Shown in pieces: positions 21,218 to 33,164 of a stretch of DNA of 64,000 nucleotides. Position numbers and translations under genes: made by a program. The DNA is from Tetraselmis striata (Eukaryota > Chlorophyta > Chlorodendrophyceae > Chlorodendrales > Chlorodendraceae): NCBI GenBank assembly GCA_006384855.1, contig VCJN01001108.1, positions 26,150-90,149 of the forward strand, given 5' to 3'. The notes under the pieces are model-generated. The model was not told the DNA's origin. It worked only from the letters and a program-made list of their open reading frames with translations, and ran no database searches. Positions within the stretch are counted from its first letter, which is position 1. Each line of letters opens with the position of its first letter.

Positions 21218-23573
21218 CGCGCCTATCCGCCTGCCTGCCTTCTTGTCCAGACCTGACCGGGGGCAAGGAAGCGCTGCTGCCTGCGAGTGGCAGCGGGGTG
21301 GGAAGAGTAGGCCGGCAGCGTGCGACGGGTGCGAGGTCAGCTCCCCGCAATACAGTATCCCACGAACGCCGGATGAATGTCGTGCGGTAACCAGCAGGTG
21401 GGAGAGCTAGGGTATCAGAAGCCCTAAAACTTGCCAGACGCCCCTCGCCACCGCCCCGGCTGAGTCTGGCCTACACGCCGACCGGCCCACACCCAGATAA
21501 GCCCAAAGCATCAGACCCGAAGGTGGAGGTCGCTGTCCGGGCGGTGGGCTGGATGGGGGCAAATGGGCGGCGCATTGCGGGGGCGAGGACGAACAGCGAG
21601 ATTAGGGTTTCGGCACAGCGCTATCGATCGACGGGTGAGGCAGAGCCCGGGTGAGGCAGAGCCCAGCGGGATGACAGACTTGCTGTGAAGGCTGAAATCA
21701 TGTGCATGCTACAGCAAGGGCAGCTGGCAGAGGCTTCTGAGCTTGCAAGGGGGAGGAGGGGGGGGCAGGGGGGGTGGCAGCGGTACAGCAAGCACACCCG
21801 TAGGAGGGCGGTGGAGTTGCCCGCGGCTTGCCCTAGTTGAGCAAGGCAGCGGGGGGGGGGGCAAGTGACGCATACCGCCGGGATTACACAGGGGATGCGG
21901 GGCAAACCTGTCGTCCGTGAGAAGACAGGCGGCCAAGGCAGGTATGCAGGATAGCAAGTAGCGGGGTGCCCAGCGCATACAGTGCTTGTTTCTGGAGGGG
22001 GCGGGGTGGAGGGGGCGATTGCAGAGGGCCGGATGATGTCCTGAACTGATGAGCTGCTGCTGCTCGCGCGCGCGCGCGCTGCTGGCGTACGCGTCATCGT
22101 ATAAGTACGAGTACGAGGAAAACGCATCAGACTACTGTATGGATACATGCATACTGTATATCTTACCTTACATCTATTTGTATCTACTGTATTTTTTAAA
22201 ATTCTATATGTACCTTATTATTGCATCAATTTGTATTTATTACTGCTCATAGCCACCAGCATCACTGCCATATCTATATATACACACGATGACGGCGCAA
22301 CTGGCATACAGCAGTAGCACTAGTCCGACGATGCTGATGCTGATGACAATTAATAACTAGCACATGCATTATTATATACATATGTACATCCTATCTGGAA
22401 TGAACAGATTACTCGTATTACGTATATGAGCAGGGATGCAGCAGTACCGGTAGAAGTACGATTACGGGTATTTAAATAACAACAATAAGTAAAATAACAT
22501 AAATAAACTAAGACCGCTGCTGCGCTGCCGCGGTCGATAGCGGGATGACAGGCGGACAGGCTGACTACGGAGATGCTGAGAAAGGAGACTGTGATACTGA
22601 GACAGGATTGACAGCAGCATCTCCGCCGGTGGCGATAGTATAATAATAATTGAGCTACATGAATGCTTAAATGAAAACTTGCATTATGCTTCCAGACGGT
22701 GCAATCCATGCAGGACCGCCTGCTCCATCCCGGCGGCTCAAAGCAGGATCAAGGTAAGTCTATTTTCTGTACCACCTGAATTGTCTGGAGGTAGCAGTTA
22801 AGTTGTAAATGTATGTCTTAATCATGGGCCCTCGAGCGACTTCCGACTGCTTCACATCAGGTTGCTCTCCCTAGTCACTACTGGAGAGTTTCCCGGTAAC
22901 GTAGTGCAGCATTGCGGATGCGTGAACTTAGATGTGTACTTGGCGCAAATGGAGGAGTGCATACATCCAGGACACGTCTGTACGTGTAATCCTGTGATGC
23001 GGTATTGCTGCTCCACGGCTGGGGCAACGCTGTGATGAGATGGATGGCCGCAGCCGCTGTGTTATTCGCAGGCGCCTGGCGCCATCATCCCGCACTTTTC
23101 AGAGACTGGCGGCGCTGGGTGCCCCTGGCAGGGAGGGGGAGGCTATTGATAATCCTTCCGCTTGCGGTACGGGCAGTGTGAACAGGGCAATGGCTTGTTG
23201 GGGAACGGCGCTGCGGTACATCTCTGGAGACGTTTCTACGTTGGTTGCACGCAGCTTTTGAGCACTGCCATCCTTTCGAATGCCCCTTCTCACTCGCAGC
23301 CGCAACAGTCGTGGGCTAGTGCACGCCGCCTCGCGGTGACGCTCACACCAGCTGTTGCAACCAGCGCAAGTCAATGTACCTGCATGTGCCGTACACCTCC
23401 GCTGCTATATCCGCCCCACGAAAAGAGCGTCGCTAGAGCCCGGCACGCATCCTGCCTGCTGGGGTGTCGCCGAGCGGGGGCCTTCAACTCCGCAACCAGC
23501 CCCTGCCTGCCCTGCCCTGGTGTCTCTCCCGCCCTGCTGCGATGCGCCGCTCGCTCGCCCAGTGTCTAGGTCA
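21218..23573. other. Spacer between NDUFA6 and LCYE
   Basis: GC-rich near both genes, AT-rich at 22080-22500. It contains a duplicated GGGTGAGGCAGAGCCC (about 21633 and 21649), G runs near 21850, and one exon-like stretch listed separately. No complete gene recognised. Confidence 0.4.
22695..22752 (+). other. Isolated exon-like segment
   Basis: A stop-free segment (readable as TVQSMQDRLLHPGGSKQDQ) lies between an acceptor-like TGCTTCCAG and a textbook donor CAAG|GTAAGTC. I could not find partner exons in either direction, so it may be a piece of an unrecognised plus-strand gene or a chance match. Confidence 0.25.
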
Positions 23574-26500
23574 TCACAGCAGCGGCTGCTGGGCCTGCAG
23601 CAGCTGCCCGCTGACCGCCAGCAGTACCACCGCCGCCAGCATGCCGTCTCCGCCGCTGCCGCTGGCCTGCAGCGCGTTGCGCAGGCCCTTGGTGTACTTG
23701 TCCAGCATGTAGAGCGCGGCGGGGCTGGTGGTGAGGTGCCGCATGAGGCGCAGCCGGATGTCGTTGGACGCCTTGACAAAGAAGAGCCCCGCAAACAGCA
23801 GCACCTCCATCGAGTTGAGCGAGGAGCCTGCGCGGGGGGATGCCGCGGGGGGAAGCTTAGACGTACGACCACTACAGCCCTCCCTGCCCGTACAGCAGCG
23901 GTGCTAGTTGCAGGGCTAGGCAGCTTGTCCGGGCTAATGGCAGACCAAAGCAGCAACACTCAACTTAATGTTTGTACAGCTGGGAAGCCACTCTCATGCT
24001 CGTATTACCAACTGCCACATGTAGAGCAAGGACCCGGGGGTAGGGGGGGGGGGGGGGAGGGGAGGGGGGTGTCCACCGAGGAAGCCCTGCCAAAAGTAGG
24101 GCGGCAGGCTGAAGAAGGAGATGAAGAACTCGTTCATCGCCTTGGGGGGTAGCACCGCCAGGAGCTCCATGCCAAACACGTGGAACGCCGCCTGGGAGCG
24201 AGCCCGGGGGGGGGGGGGGGGGGGGGGGGCAGCCAGTCCACATATTTAGCCGCTACACTGCGTTCACATGCGATGGCCTCTTGTGCAGTCCAACAAGCCC
24301 AGGCCCTGGCTCCGGGCCCGGCAGGGCATTGCGCGGCGCACCTGGCGCTGCCTCTCCAGGGGCCACAGGACGTCCCAGATCTGCTCGCTCAGTTCGCCCA
24401 CGGTGGCCGTGTCGTTGGCCAGCGCGGCCAACATGCCCTCCGCGAGAACAGGCGCCTGTAGGTGAGCAGCAAGGGTGATTCGAGAGGGCGGCATCTCTCA
24501 GCGAGGGCGCTTCCAATGCAGGCAGCCAGGAGCACGACTCCCCATGGAAGCTGAGTTTCTGCATGTCTGCGTGTGCATAGGTGTACGGATGGCGGTAGAA
24601 GCTCTACTGGAAGTCAGGTATAGTTTCCTGGAGCTATATAGAAAGTACTTGAGAATTTGTTTTCCTCAAAAGGCGATTCGAATGTCACAACACCACCGGT
24701 CCGTTGTGGTGCAATGCTCCCTGGCGGCAGGGTGGGGGTCACACACCTCGCGCATGGACCGCGCAATAGAGTAGCCGGTGGCGGGGTGGATCATGTTGGC
24801 GGCGGCACCAAAGGCGGTAACGCCTTGATCCCGCAGCGGCAGCGGCCCGCCCACGGGGATGTAGCTCCACTCCTCGTCCGCCACCTCCTCCACCTTGATG
24901 CCAAGCGCCCTGCACCGCCCGTCCACTGTCAGCCCGCCCGCCCCGTCCAAGCAATGGAAGCGCCCAAAGGGGGAGGGGGCAGGGGCGTACTGCAGGCGGC
25001 GCTCCAGGCGGCGCTTGAGCACAGGGAAGGGCACGCCCGGCTTGGCCACCAGCGCTGTCTCCTCCAGAAAGATGCGCCCGTTGCTCAGCGGCATCGCGTA
25101 CAGGAAGGACGGCACCTCACTGGCCGTGCCCCTGCAGGTGACAGAGTCAAGGGAGGTTGGTAGGGCGGCGGGGTGGGAGGGGGCTTGAGGGGCGGCATGG
25201 GACGATACCGAGCAGCTGGGCGAGGCATAGGCTTGCTTGGGGCAGGGGAGGAGAGGGGGGCAAGGTGGGCACCAGTAGCCATCGTTTCCGTTGGGGTGTG
25301 TCTTGGGCTGCGTCTCTAGCGCCATGCCCTCGTAGATGCCGCAGTGGTGGCGCCGGTAGTCCATAAACAGCATCTTGCTCAGGTCGTACACGTCCTCATA
25401 GCCAGACACCGTCGCCTGCCACAAGGGTAAATGATTGGTGCTTTGGGGTGGGGGGGGGGGGGCGCAGGGGAGGTGGCTTGCTGCACGGCAGGGCAACGGG
25501 GCCGCAGACTGGAATGGATGGGGCGCCCGTACCTCAATGCCGTACGCCGTCTGGGCAGCCACGGAGGAGCAGTGCTCCTCAAACTTCAGAAACTTGCCAG
25601 CGATGGCGCCGCTGGCAAGCGTAACGACGCGGCTGTGCAGCACGGGGCCGCTCTCGAGCGTCACGCTGCCTGTGGTCGCGCCCCTCTCTGCAACAACCTC
25701 CACCACCTTGCCTTCCAGGAACTCTACGCCAGCGTCGCGGCATTTCTGCACAGGATGTGGCGGTTTCCGAAACAAAGGGGGGGGGGGGGGGGGTGGAGGA
25801 CGGGGGGCATGAGCGACCAACAGTCACAGTGGTGGCGCAGAGCGCGGCCAAAAAGGACAGGCGGTGGATGATAGGGCGGTAAAGGCACTCAGGCCGGCAG
25901 AGTGCCGCACCTCCAGCAGCGTCGTCCTCAGAGCAGTGCGGTTGACTCGCCCGTACCCGCGCCCCAGCTGGAACTTGTCCTGCACAGAACCCCCGGGCCA
26001 TGAGAGGCAGAAGTGGGCAAAGCCCAGGCGCAAGGCTTCCGCATGCGCGCAAGGGGCTCACTTTCTCCTCAAGCCCAAAGTGGCAGACGGCGTCCTCCCA
26101 CACGTTGTCCAAGGTGTGCTCCAGACCGATTTTCTGAGGGAGGCGGGGCAAGGCGAGTAGCGGCTCAGCACCACCGCCTGCATGGTGTCGCTAACCGCAA
26201 GGTGCTTGCGGGCATCGCGAGCCCCACCTTGAACTCGTCCACCCAGACGCCGTAGTTGTTGGTGAACTTGCTGTCCAGCCCGACAAGGACCACCCGCACA
26301 CCACGCAACGCCAGCTCTGCCGCCAGCGCGAGCCCCGCCGGGCCGCAACCCACGACAGCGACGTCTACGACCTCCGTCGTCACGTCACCCGCATAGGCGC
26401 GGAGCACGCTGGAGATGGTGCCCTGCTCTGCCTCTGGCTTGGCCGCCTGCCGCAGAAAACATACGGCATTTGAGCGCTGGTTTAGGCAGGTATTGAATTA

Positions 26501-26918
26501 TTGATGGAATTGTTCATCGTGAGTAGACTTCGTTACACCATCCTATTTGGTCGCTACGGGATACAATTGCGCCCAGTGCCATCTGTTTCAACGAATACCA
26601 GTACAGGTAGTGCTGCTCGTATGGAGGCGGTCTCACCTGCCGACGCAGGTACCTGGCTTCCGCGCCGCCCTCACGGGCCCACTGGTCTGCCTTTCCCCGC
26701 GTCATCGATTCATCTGGCGAGATGGCTGGCCGAGACGGGGAGTCGGCCTGCACAGCGCGCGGCGTCCGCGCGGCCGCGCGGCCAGGCTCGGTGCCTGTAG
26801 CGGGGCGGGTCGGTCGAGGCAGAGCGCCGCAACGGCCGGCCAGCCGTGCCGATTGTGGCCTATGTACTCGAATAGCCGGGGCGACGCCCACAAGCTGCTG
26901 GATGGCGCTGGATACCAT
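23574..26918 (-). CDS. LCYE: Lycopene epsilon-cyclase, chloroplast
   Basis: FAD-dependent enzyme that closes an epsilon ring on lycopene, the step toward alpha-carotene and lutein, in plastids. Eleven exons, about 594 residues: 26637-26918, 26228-26446, 26062-26133, 25911-25979, 25533-25745, 25273-25415, 24991-25131, 24747-24909, 24342-24455, 24077-24191, 23574-23827. All junctions are GT-AG with matching phase; introns are 81-291 nt. Exon 1 (94 residues, Arg/Ala/Ser-rich) looks like a transit peptide. Exon 2 has the FAD site VVGCGPAGLALAAE and NNYGVWVDEFK. Later come GYGRVNR, VASGAIAGK-like TLASGAIAGKF, FMDYRRHH, SFLYAMPL, EEWSYIPVGG and AANMIHPATGYS. The C-terminal FWQGFLG, then KASNDIRLRLMRHL, matches epsilon- rather than beta-cyclases. 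The start is ATG 26918 (ACCATGG). A double TGA ends the frame. No beta-cyclase is fused to it. Confidence 0.93.
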
Positions 26919-27690
26919 GGTGCGCACGGTTGCCTGTGTGAAGTGGTATGCCCGAGGGACAGCGGCCCGAACCGGAACCGTGTCACGCTGCCGGGGCTGA
27001 CGAGGGCTGGTTGTCGACAAGGTGCTCGGCACGTGTGACGGTCGGCCTCAGGGCTGATCCCGCCGCCCGTCGTGGTGCTGCTGCGTTCGGCACCGTACGA
27101 AGTAGTCGCTAATCCTTACCGCCGCAATTCTGGTAGCAGCAGGTACCGGTACGGGTAGGCGCCGCGCCAGCGTCATGTGCCAGCCTGGCGCGGTGATCGA
27201 CCTATTTACTAGTATCGCGCTGTATAAAAGCTATGTGACACAAAGGCGCTACCTCAAACAGCGCAGTAGTGCTGTACTGTCGTAAAATATTTCTATTCTT
27301 CTTTATTAATATTTAAAAAAACCGCTACATAGAGAACCCACAGGCAGCGACTCGTCATGAGGTGCAGATAGGATATATGGAAACTCAGGGGATGTAGCGA
27401 CTAGCCGCTCGCCAGTTTTTAAATCACGCATGTAGCGACCATATCGCGATTCCGTATCTCCATACGGAGATACCGTCCTCCTATATCTCGATTCGAACAG
27501 CGAATAGTACTTTGGACCAGTACAACGATTGCCGACGCGAGTAGTGAAGAAGTTTCTAGTTGACACCGGTAGTTATAAATAAAAGGTCGCGCAGGCTGTC
27601 TTACACGGACAAGAGCCGAAATTGGCGCAGAGATTCAGTGAAAGCGTAAAGGGGCAAAGAAATAAGGGGGGGGGGGGGGGGGGGGGGCGG
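26919..27690. other. Upstream region of LCYE, no gene recognised
   Basis: GC-rich to about 27100, then mixed. It includes a TATAAAAG string on the plus strand at about 27221 (wrong strand for LCYE) and AT-rich DNA near 27285-27325. A G run lies at 27667-27687. Confidence 0.35.
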
Positions 27691-27699
27691 AGGGCACTT

Positions 27700-28750
27700 A
27701 GTGGCGAAGGAGCGCGATGCTTGTGGCCCAAAAAGTACCGCACACCAGGTGAAGGCAGGACGTTGAGGTCGATGTAGTCAATCCAAGGAGTTGCGCGCCC
27801 ACCCGCCTTGGTGCTAGATGTGGGACATCGGGACACCGATAGCATTCGTGGCAGAAGCCGCACCCTTGCGAAGGCTGTGCGAGCTTCATGAGGTGCCGGC
27901 AGGGGCAGCTTCACCGTGCAGGCGAACAGCCGTAGAAATCCACTCCGACATGGTAGCGGCAGTCCACGACTTGGAGTACTACATACTTGGCGGGAGTGAC
28001 AGCATGGAAGTTAGTCTCGGCTGCCCAAGGAAATGCCCGAAGGGACGGACTGGACGGTGTCGATCAAGTACCCGAGTAGATGGGCGACGCGGGGGTGCTC
28101 GTCCCCAGGGAGATGCAGTAAGCGCATGTCATATCGGGGCCAACCCTCGCCTGTTGGCGCAACGCTTCTCGCGGTACACATGTAAGATAATGTTGTATGT
28201 GCGAATCAACGTGTGCGTCCCGCCGCAGTCGATAGGACACGAATGTAAGTCCCCGGGCGAAAACCGCGGTTGATGACCGCGGCCATGCGGGCCCGGAAGC
28301 CATACCGGTAGTCGGAGGGAGGAGCAGAAACATCAATGAGCTCGGATGTTAAACCGGCATTGCTCGGCATGCAGCGACGAGACACGCAAGGTCACGGCCT
28401 CTAGGCGGCGCTGCCTGAGCATCATGCCACGACGCGCCGCGGTGAGGTGCATGCAGTCCTTGGAGATGGGATCGATGTGTGCAGGTCGAAGAACATGTTG
28501 ATTACTCGCACGTAGGGATGTAGCGACTCAACACTGGTGTGACCCCGCTCACTGATCGAGGCGACGTACCGAACAACAATAGCAGTAATCGCATCCAAGG
28601 CGCGGGGTTAACGTTCTCCGAGTAGTGGCAAAACTCGCGAACTGAGCAGTAGGCTTTCTGAAGTAGCTCCACAGAGTCTAGGCGATGAGCTAAAGATGCC
28701 GAGGTCGAGGGCCCGTTGCTCCAGCTCGTCTGGGCCGAACGCCTCAAGTA
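27700..28750 (-). mobile_element. Tyrosine-recombinase element fossil (Crypton- or DIRS-like)
   Basis: The minus strand carries the C-terminal hallmarks of a tyrosine recombinase: HSLRKG (about 27862-27879), a GGWA motif about 25 residues later, and the Tyr-bearing DYIDLNVLPSPG near 27740-27775. Such enzymes move Cryptons and DIRS-type elements, both common in algae. Recognisable pieces upstream extend to about 28750. The copy is clearly broken, with a few interruptions, and no matching termini were found. The Crypton/DIRS choice cannot be made from this fragment. Confidence 0.6.
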
Positions 28751-28775
28751 GACGGGTCCGCAGCGAAGCCGCCCT

Positions 28776-29000
28776 GTTGGAATCTGCCCGATACCCTAGC
28801 ACCGGCCGATACCCTAGCACCGGCCGGGCACATGTCCCGCGCGCCTTTGCGCGCGCGTGCCTGTCTCCCGGCCCGCCGGGCTCTCTGCTTTCACTCTCTT
28901 CCTGTCCGCAGTCCCCGCAGCTCGAGCCCGGCTCGCTGCTCCCACAGTAAGATGCTCCAAGCACTTCCACTCACTATCACCTCCGCGGTTGAGCCGTTTA
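28776..29000. repeat. Direct repeat D, left copy
   Basis: Highly similar to 30623-30848, same orientation. Begins TGTTGGAATCTGCCCGATA and contains an 18-bp tandem ATACCCTAGCACCGGCCG. The spacing (1.85 kb) would suit terminal repeats of a small element, but the copies end in TTTA instead of the usual CA, so this is not established. Confidence 0.8.
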
Positions 29001-29185
29001 GGTTATGGGCCCTCACACGTCACGTGGGCTCGAGCGGGGTACATGGAGAAGTCCGTGCGTTCGGCGCACGTCCGGAGTCGTTCGAAAAACGGCTGAGGCG
29101 GCCGCCACAAGGGCGCCGAAAACTAGCCCACAACGGGCGAGGGATGCATGCTGAGCCTCCGGGGCCAGTGCACAACCCTCCCGAC

Positions 29186-29306
29186 ACCGTATCGGGGTTC
29201 CGCCTACCGGCCCGAGAGAGCCAGCCTCCGGGGGCTGCGCTCAACATACCGTATCGGGGTTCCGCCTACCGGCCCGAGAGAGCCAGCCTCCGGGGCTGCG
29301 CTCAAC
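29186..29306. repeat. Two-unit 61-bp tandem repeat
   Basis: ACCGTATCGGGGTTCCGCC starts at 29186 and again at 29247, each followed by ACCGGCCCGAGAGAGCC and a CTGCGCTCAACA end. It lies between the two copies of direct repeat D. Confidence 0.9.
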
Positions 29307-30622
29307 AGACGAATCCCCGGGATTTTGTCGAACCACAGTTGTACTTAGCTATAATTAGGTTCAAACCTTAGATAGTAGATTCGAACACACACACCCACAC
29401 ACCCACACACCTCGCGTCGACCCAGGCCGTCGCATGTCGTGGTTTCACGAGCAGTATCAACAAAGGCAGACTGTGAAACGACCGGCGAGCCCGCTGGTGG
29501 CTTTTGTTCAGTGGAAGGACCGCCGAGCGACCGTCGCGAAGCTGCTGTGAGCTGCTAGAGCGTTTCAGCGCGCCGGAGCGCGTCATTCAGAAGCCGTCCA
29601 AGATCGTCGCGGCGAGAACAACACGCAAACCGCCCAGGCGCCTACCTACCCAGCCAGGTCCCGCCTATCACATCCCACTTACAGGAATCAACAACGTAGT
29701 GCTCTTGCCGCCGACGATGGACCGCGTAGCGAACATCCTTTTCGTCGTGCAATACTTTCTATTTCGTGCAGTGCTTCGTGCTTCATACAGCGGCAACATA
29801 TCGCCACAGAGCCTTCTCCGCGGCAGAACGCGCATCTACGGCACCATGCTCGTGGACCCTATGGGCGGCCGCTGCGACGACCCTTGCGCCTACTGCGCAG
29901 AGCTTCATGGCGGCCAGCCCGATGCACCGACAGCGATGGCGAGAAGGGCAGCCAATGCAGCGGCCGGGCGTACGAGACCACCAACTTCCGCGCCGCGCCC
30001 GACGGATGCTACTGCCGCTGCATCATCGGCGAGCGCAGCGGCGACCGCGAGGAGGGCGAGTGCATCATCCGGATCAGCAGCATGCTTACGGGCAGCCCAG
30101 CTACGAGCAGCATGAGTATGAGCAGCCTGGGCTTCCCCTGACTGCGTTGGCTATCTGCCCTTTATTTGGCATGGAGTCGTGCGCGCGCGATGGGGCTAGC
30201 GTCGACGAGGCAGCGCTACTACTGGGCGCCGGCAGCTCAGCTACGAGCAGCCCGCCATGTGCTCCCCCGCATGCGTTGGCTGCCAGTAGCTCGTGCTTAG
30301 CAGCCCCGCCGCTCGCGGAGAGGCTGCCAGAAGCAGCTTGCGCAGCGCACTGCCCGGCATCCGCCAGGGCACGAGGATGACGCCCTAGCGGCCTCATCAC
30401 CAGCCAGCTCCGGCTCAACAGATCTACAGCGGGGCGACAGTACAGCATGGAGTGCAGTGCATGCGGAAGCGCGTCGCCCGGAAGCTATCAAGAATGTATA
30501 GAGTAGTCGCTGTATAGAGTTATTGCTGCTATTCAGTACTGTATTAGTGCCAGATTCCGACATTGTTCCAATTGCACACAACGGTCAAACGGAGACGACG
30601 CCCGTGTACAATTGAGGGGGGC
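29307..30622. other. DNA between direct repeats D, no known gene
   Basis: Open frames run at about 29504-30380 (+), including a Cys-bearing stretch DPMGGRCDDPCAYCAELHGG near 29856-29915. I see no family match. The GCAGCCC-type sequences near 30090 and 30230 (each with CAGCTACGAGCAGC) suggest local duplication. Confidence 0.3.
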
Positions 30623-30848
30623 TGTTGGAATCTGCCCGATACCCTAGCACCGGCCGATACCCTAGCACCGGCCGGGCAAATGTCCCGCGCGCCTTTGTGC
30701 GCGCGTGCCTGTCTCCCGGCCCGCCGGACGCTATGCTTTCACTCTCTTCATGTCCACAGTCCCTGCAGCTTGAGCCCGGCTCGCTGCTCCCACAGTAAGA
30801 TGCTCCGAGCACTTCCACTCGCCATCACCTCCGCGGTTAAGCCGTTTA
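30623..30848. repeat. Direct repeat D, right copy
   Basis: Partner of 28776-29000 with few differences, including the doubled ATACCCTAGCACCGGCCG. Similarity stops at GCCGTTTA in both copies. Confidence 0.8.
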
Positions 30849-32950
30849 CGCCCAGCTGCAGGGGGCGAGAGCTTCGGGCTCGCCAATTGCGTAAGTTCGT
30901 GCGACGCTTGACAGAAGGGGTAACATGCGGCCGGATCAGCTGGAAAAAATCAGCAGCGGCCGTTATAAGTCGCCGGTAGTGGCACTGTAATTGCTGGACG
31001 GGTTAGACACGGTACGGGTTTGCGGGGCAAGTTTCAAGTAGGAGGGCCGCCCCACGCGCCCGTCGCGCTCGTAGCGCGCGTCCAGGCGTAAAGAAGGTCG
31101 TTGCGAAGAACCGGTTGTCAGTTGTAAAGTAGTCACCGAGGGACGCAGTGAAGATACCGTATCGGGGACAAATTGTTGATCCGTCATGTGCAGGTGTGCG
31201 GGTGGTTGAGCTACACTCGGTTGTTGCATGGAGCGCCGCACCGAGGAATGTGTACTAAATGAAGTTGGTAGGGTATATAGATCCGGTCCGGACGCGGGGC
31301 GCCCGTCCCGTCGTTGAGTTGCAAGGGTACGACCGTTGAACGGCGGCCACCGAAAGGTGGCCTCGCAAACCACTGGCAGCTCCGACGATAGGCGCCCCAT
31401 TCCATCACTCGCGCTCACCTTCGCGTCCATGGTCACGACCGACATCGCGCCCACGCCCGTGTCCACGCCCGAGTCCCGAGAGCGTCGCATGCGCGCGAGC
31501 GGTGGTTGTGGCCTTGGCATTTTTGGCCACCGTCGCCTCGAACACGCGGCGGTGCTTGTAGTCGCGCACCAGGTCCCCGAATACCGCCGCTACCCTAGGT
31601 GCTCCGATATGATGGGCTGGAAACGCTGAGCCCGCAACACGCCCAACGCCCGCCGCCCGCACGCCGCCCGCCCTAGTCAACGTGTACATACACGCTTGAT
31701 CTCGTTCAGCCTACGGAGGAAGACCGTACGAAAGCCGCGAAGTAAGGAACGAAGTCATGAACGGAACGTAGAGAAGCAGCTCGTCGAGAGCCACGAAAAG
31801 AGCATTGGTGTGCGCCCCAAGGCACGTCATCCAAATGTACTCCTCCTTGGCCGGCAGTCGCCGGTGGTCTTGCTTAAGATAGTCATTCGTCAGGCCGGTA
31901 CGCAATAGCCTCCCGGACTGTCTCGTAATTATACTGGAATGGCATGTAATCGCGATTTTCCCACGGAATGGGCGTGTAATCGCCGCATCTACCGTGTAAT
32001 CGCAACTTAATTGTTTGGCTCCATAGTCGCAATGACGCGCCCGGCTCGCCCGCGTTCCAGTAGCATGTTGTGCCATTCCCATAGTACATTGGACCCACAT
32101 CGCGCCTCGCGCGGCTACCCGTAATCGTTGGGACGTTTGCTACACTGCACTTTAACGCATCATAAGCCCCGTGGCGACGCAACGGTAAAGTAGGTCTCAG
32201 CCGGCTATGTAGTCGTGCAACAGTGGCGCGGATGACACTACCATGCGCATCATCAGCGTGAGTACCATTGACTAGCCCCTACCAATAACACCCGCCGCTG
32301 CGAGCAGCCGGCGCCGAGTAGTGGTGTGCCATGGGGAGTCGCAGCTCCAAGCGCCGTACTCATGAGGGCAAGGAGGACCGCTGCCGAGGGGAGTTGGGAA
32401 CCGGTGACCACGAGAATGCGCCGATACGCGTGTGGTGCCTACTTCACGAAGCCTATGTTCTACGACAAGCACAGATGGGCGTGCACCGAGCCGCCTCCGT
32501 CCATCGCCGCGCCTGTCGCAGCCGGTGGTAGCTGCTGCACCGTCTGGCTCGCTGTCACCCCTCATCTCCGTCCGGACCCGGTCAGACCAAAACGTTGGGC
32601 GAGCCGCCGGGTGCATCGATGATACCGCCGCCGCCGCCATCGCCCCCGCCGTATTCTCCGCCGCTCTCGTCACGTCCCTGAAACGGATCAGCGAGCCCCG
32701 CACCCAGCGGCGGGGAGGGCGCTCGGTGTCGTCCGATGATGGTCTGGCACCAAGCATGGCAGCGCAGCAGGAGATGAATGCCGAACTTGACGTGGGTGCG
32801 GTCATATACCCAAGACGTTTGGGACGCGGGGGAGCTTTCTCCGCAAGGTAGCTCCCACCCCGCCCCCCCGGCCGTTGCCCTCCATGACGTCCCGTACCAC
32901 CTGCCATAGGCCCACCGCCGCCCTATGATAGCCACCCGTGTGTATCATCC
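30849..32950. other. Accessory spacer, no gene recognised
   Basis: Mixed-composition DNA with short open frames on both strands and no recognisable family. CACGCCCGTGTCC-type short repeats occur near 31455. Confidence 0.35.
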
Positions 32951-32959
32951 AACATCCAG

Positions 32960-33133
32960 GTCGTCAGTTGGAGATGGGATAACGAGGACGCAAACCCGGC
33001 TGATAGGGAGCCGGTGATGAAGGTGATTTACGACGACGGTGACTCCGAAGAGCTAACTAAGTCGGAGATACAACCGCTATACCTGACGCCAGCTGAGCGA
33101 TTTCACTTGCAGGTTGCCTCAAGGCGCCATTAA
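32960..33133 (+). pseudogene. Tudor/chromo-like tail fragment of a mobile-element gene
   Basis: A 57-codon stop-terminated frame preceded by an acceptor-like ATCCAG. It reads SWRWDNEDANPADREPVMKV, then IYDDGDSEELTKSEIQPLYL, and ends VASRRH. The YDDGDSEEL block resembles the FEDGDIVGL block in the element at 5.9 kb, a signature of Tudor/SGF29-like segments often attached to algal transposon proteins. No upstream exon was found, so it is probably a remnant. Confidence 0.4.
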
Positions 33134-33145
33134 CGCCCTACCGGA

Positions 33146-33164
33146 GGTGCGCCCCTTGCGCACC
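33146..33164. other. Perfect 7-bp stem-loop after the Tudor-like fragment
   Basis: GGTGCGC and GCGCACC are separated by a 5-nt loop, 12 bases beyond the TAA at 33131. It would lie in the 3' untranslated region of that fragment. A T run follows 27 bases further on. The role is unknown. Confidence 0.5.

Noticed and set aside
23574-26918. Lycopene beta-cyclase
   Set aside because: The FAD region and C-terminus (TNNYGVW, FWQGFLG, SNDIRLRLMRHL) match epsilon-cyclase better.
27221-27228. TATA box for LCYE
   Set aside because: TATAAAAG lies on the strand opposite to the gene.
28776-30848. Firm call of a terminal-repeat retroelement
   Set aside because: The paired repeats start with TG but do not end in CA. 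No family protein was recognised between them and no flanking duplication could be confirmed.
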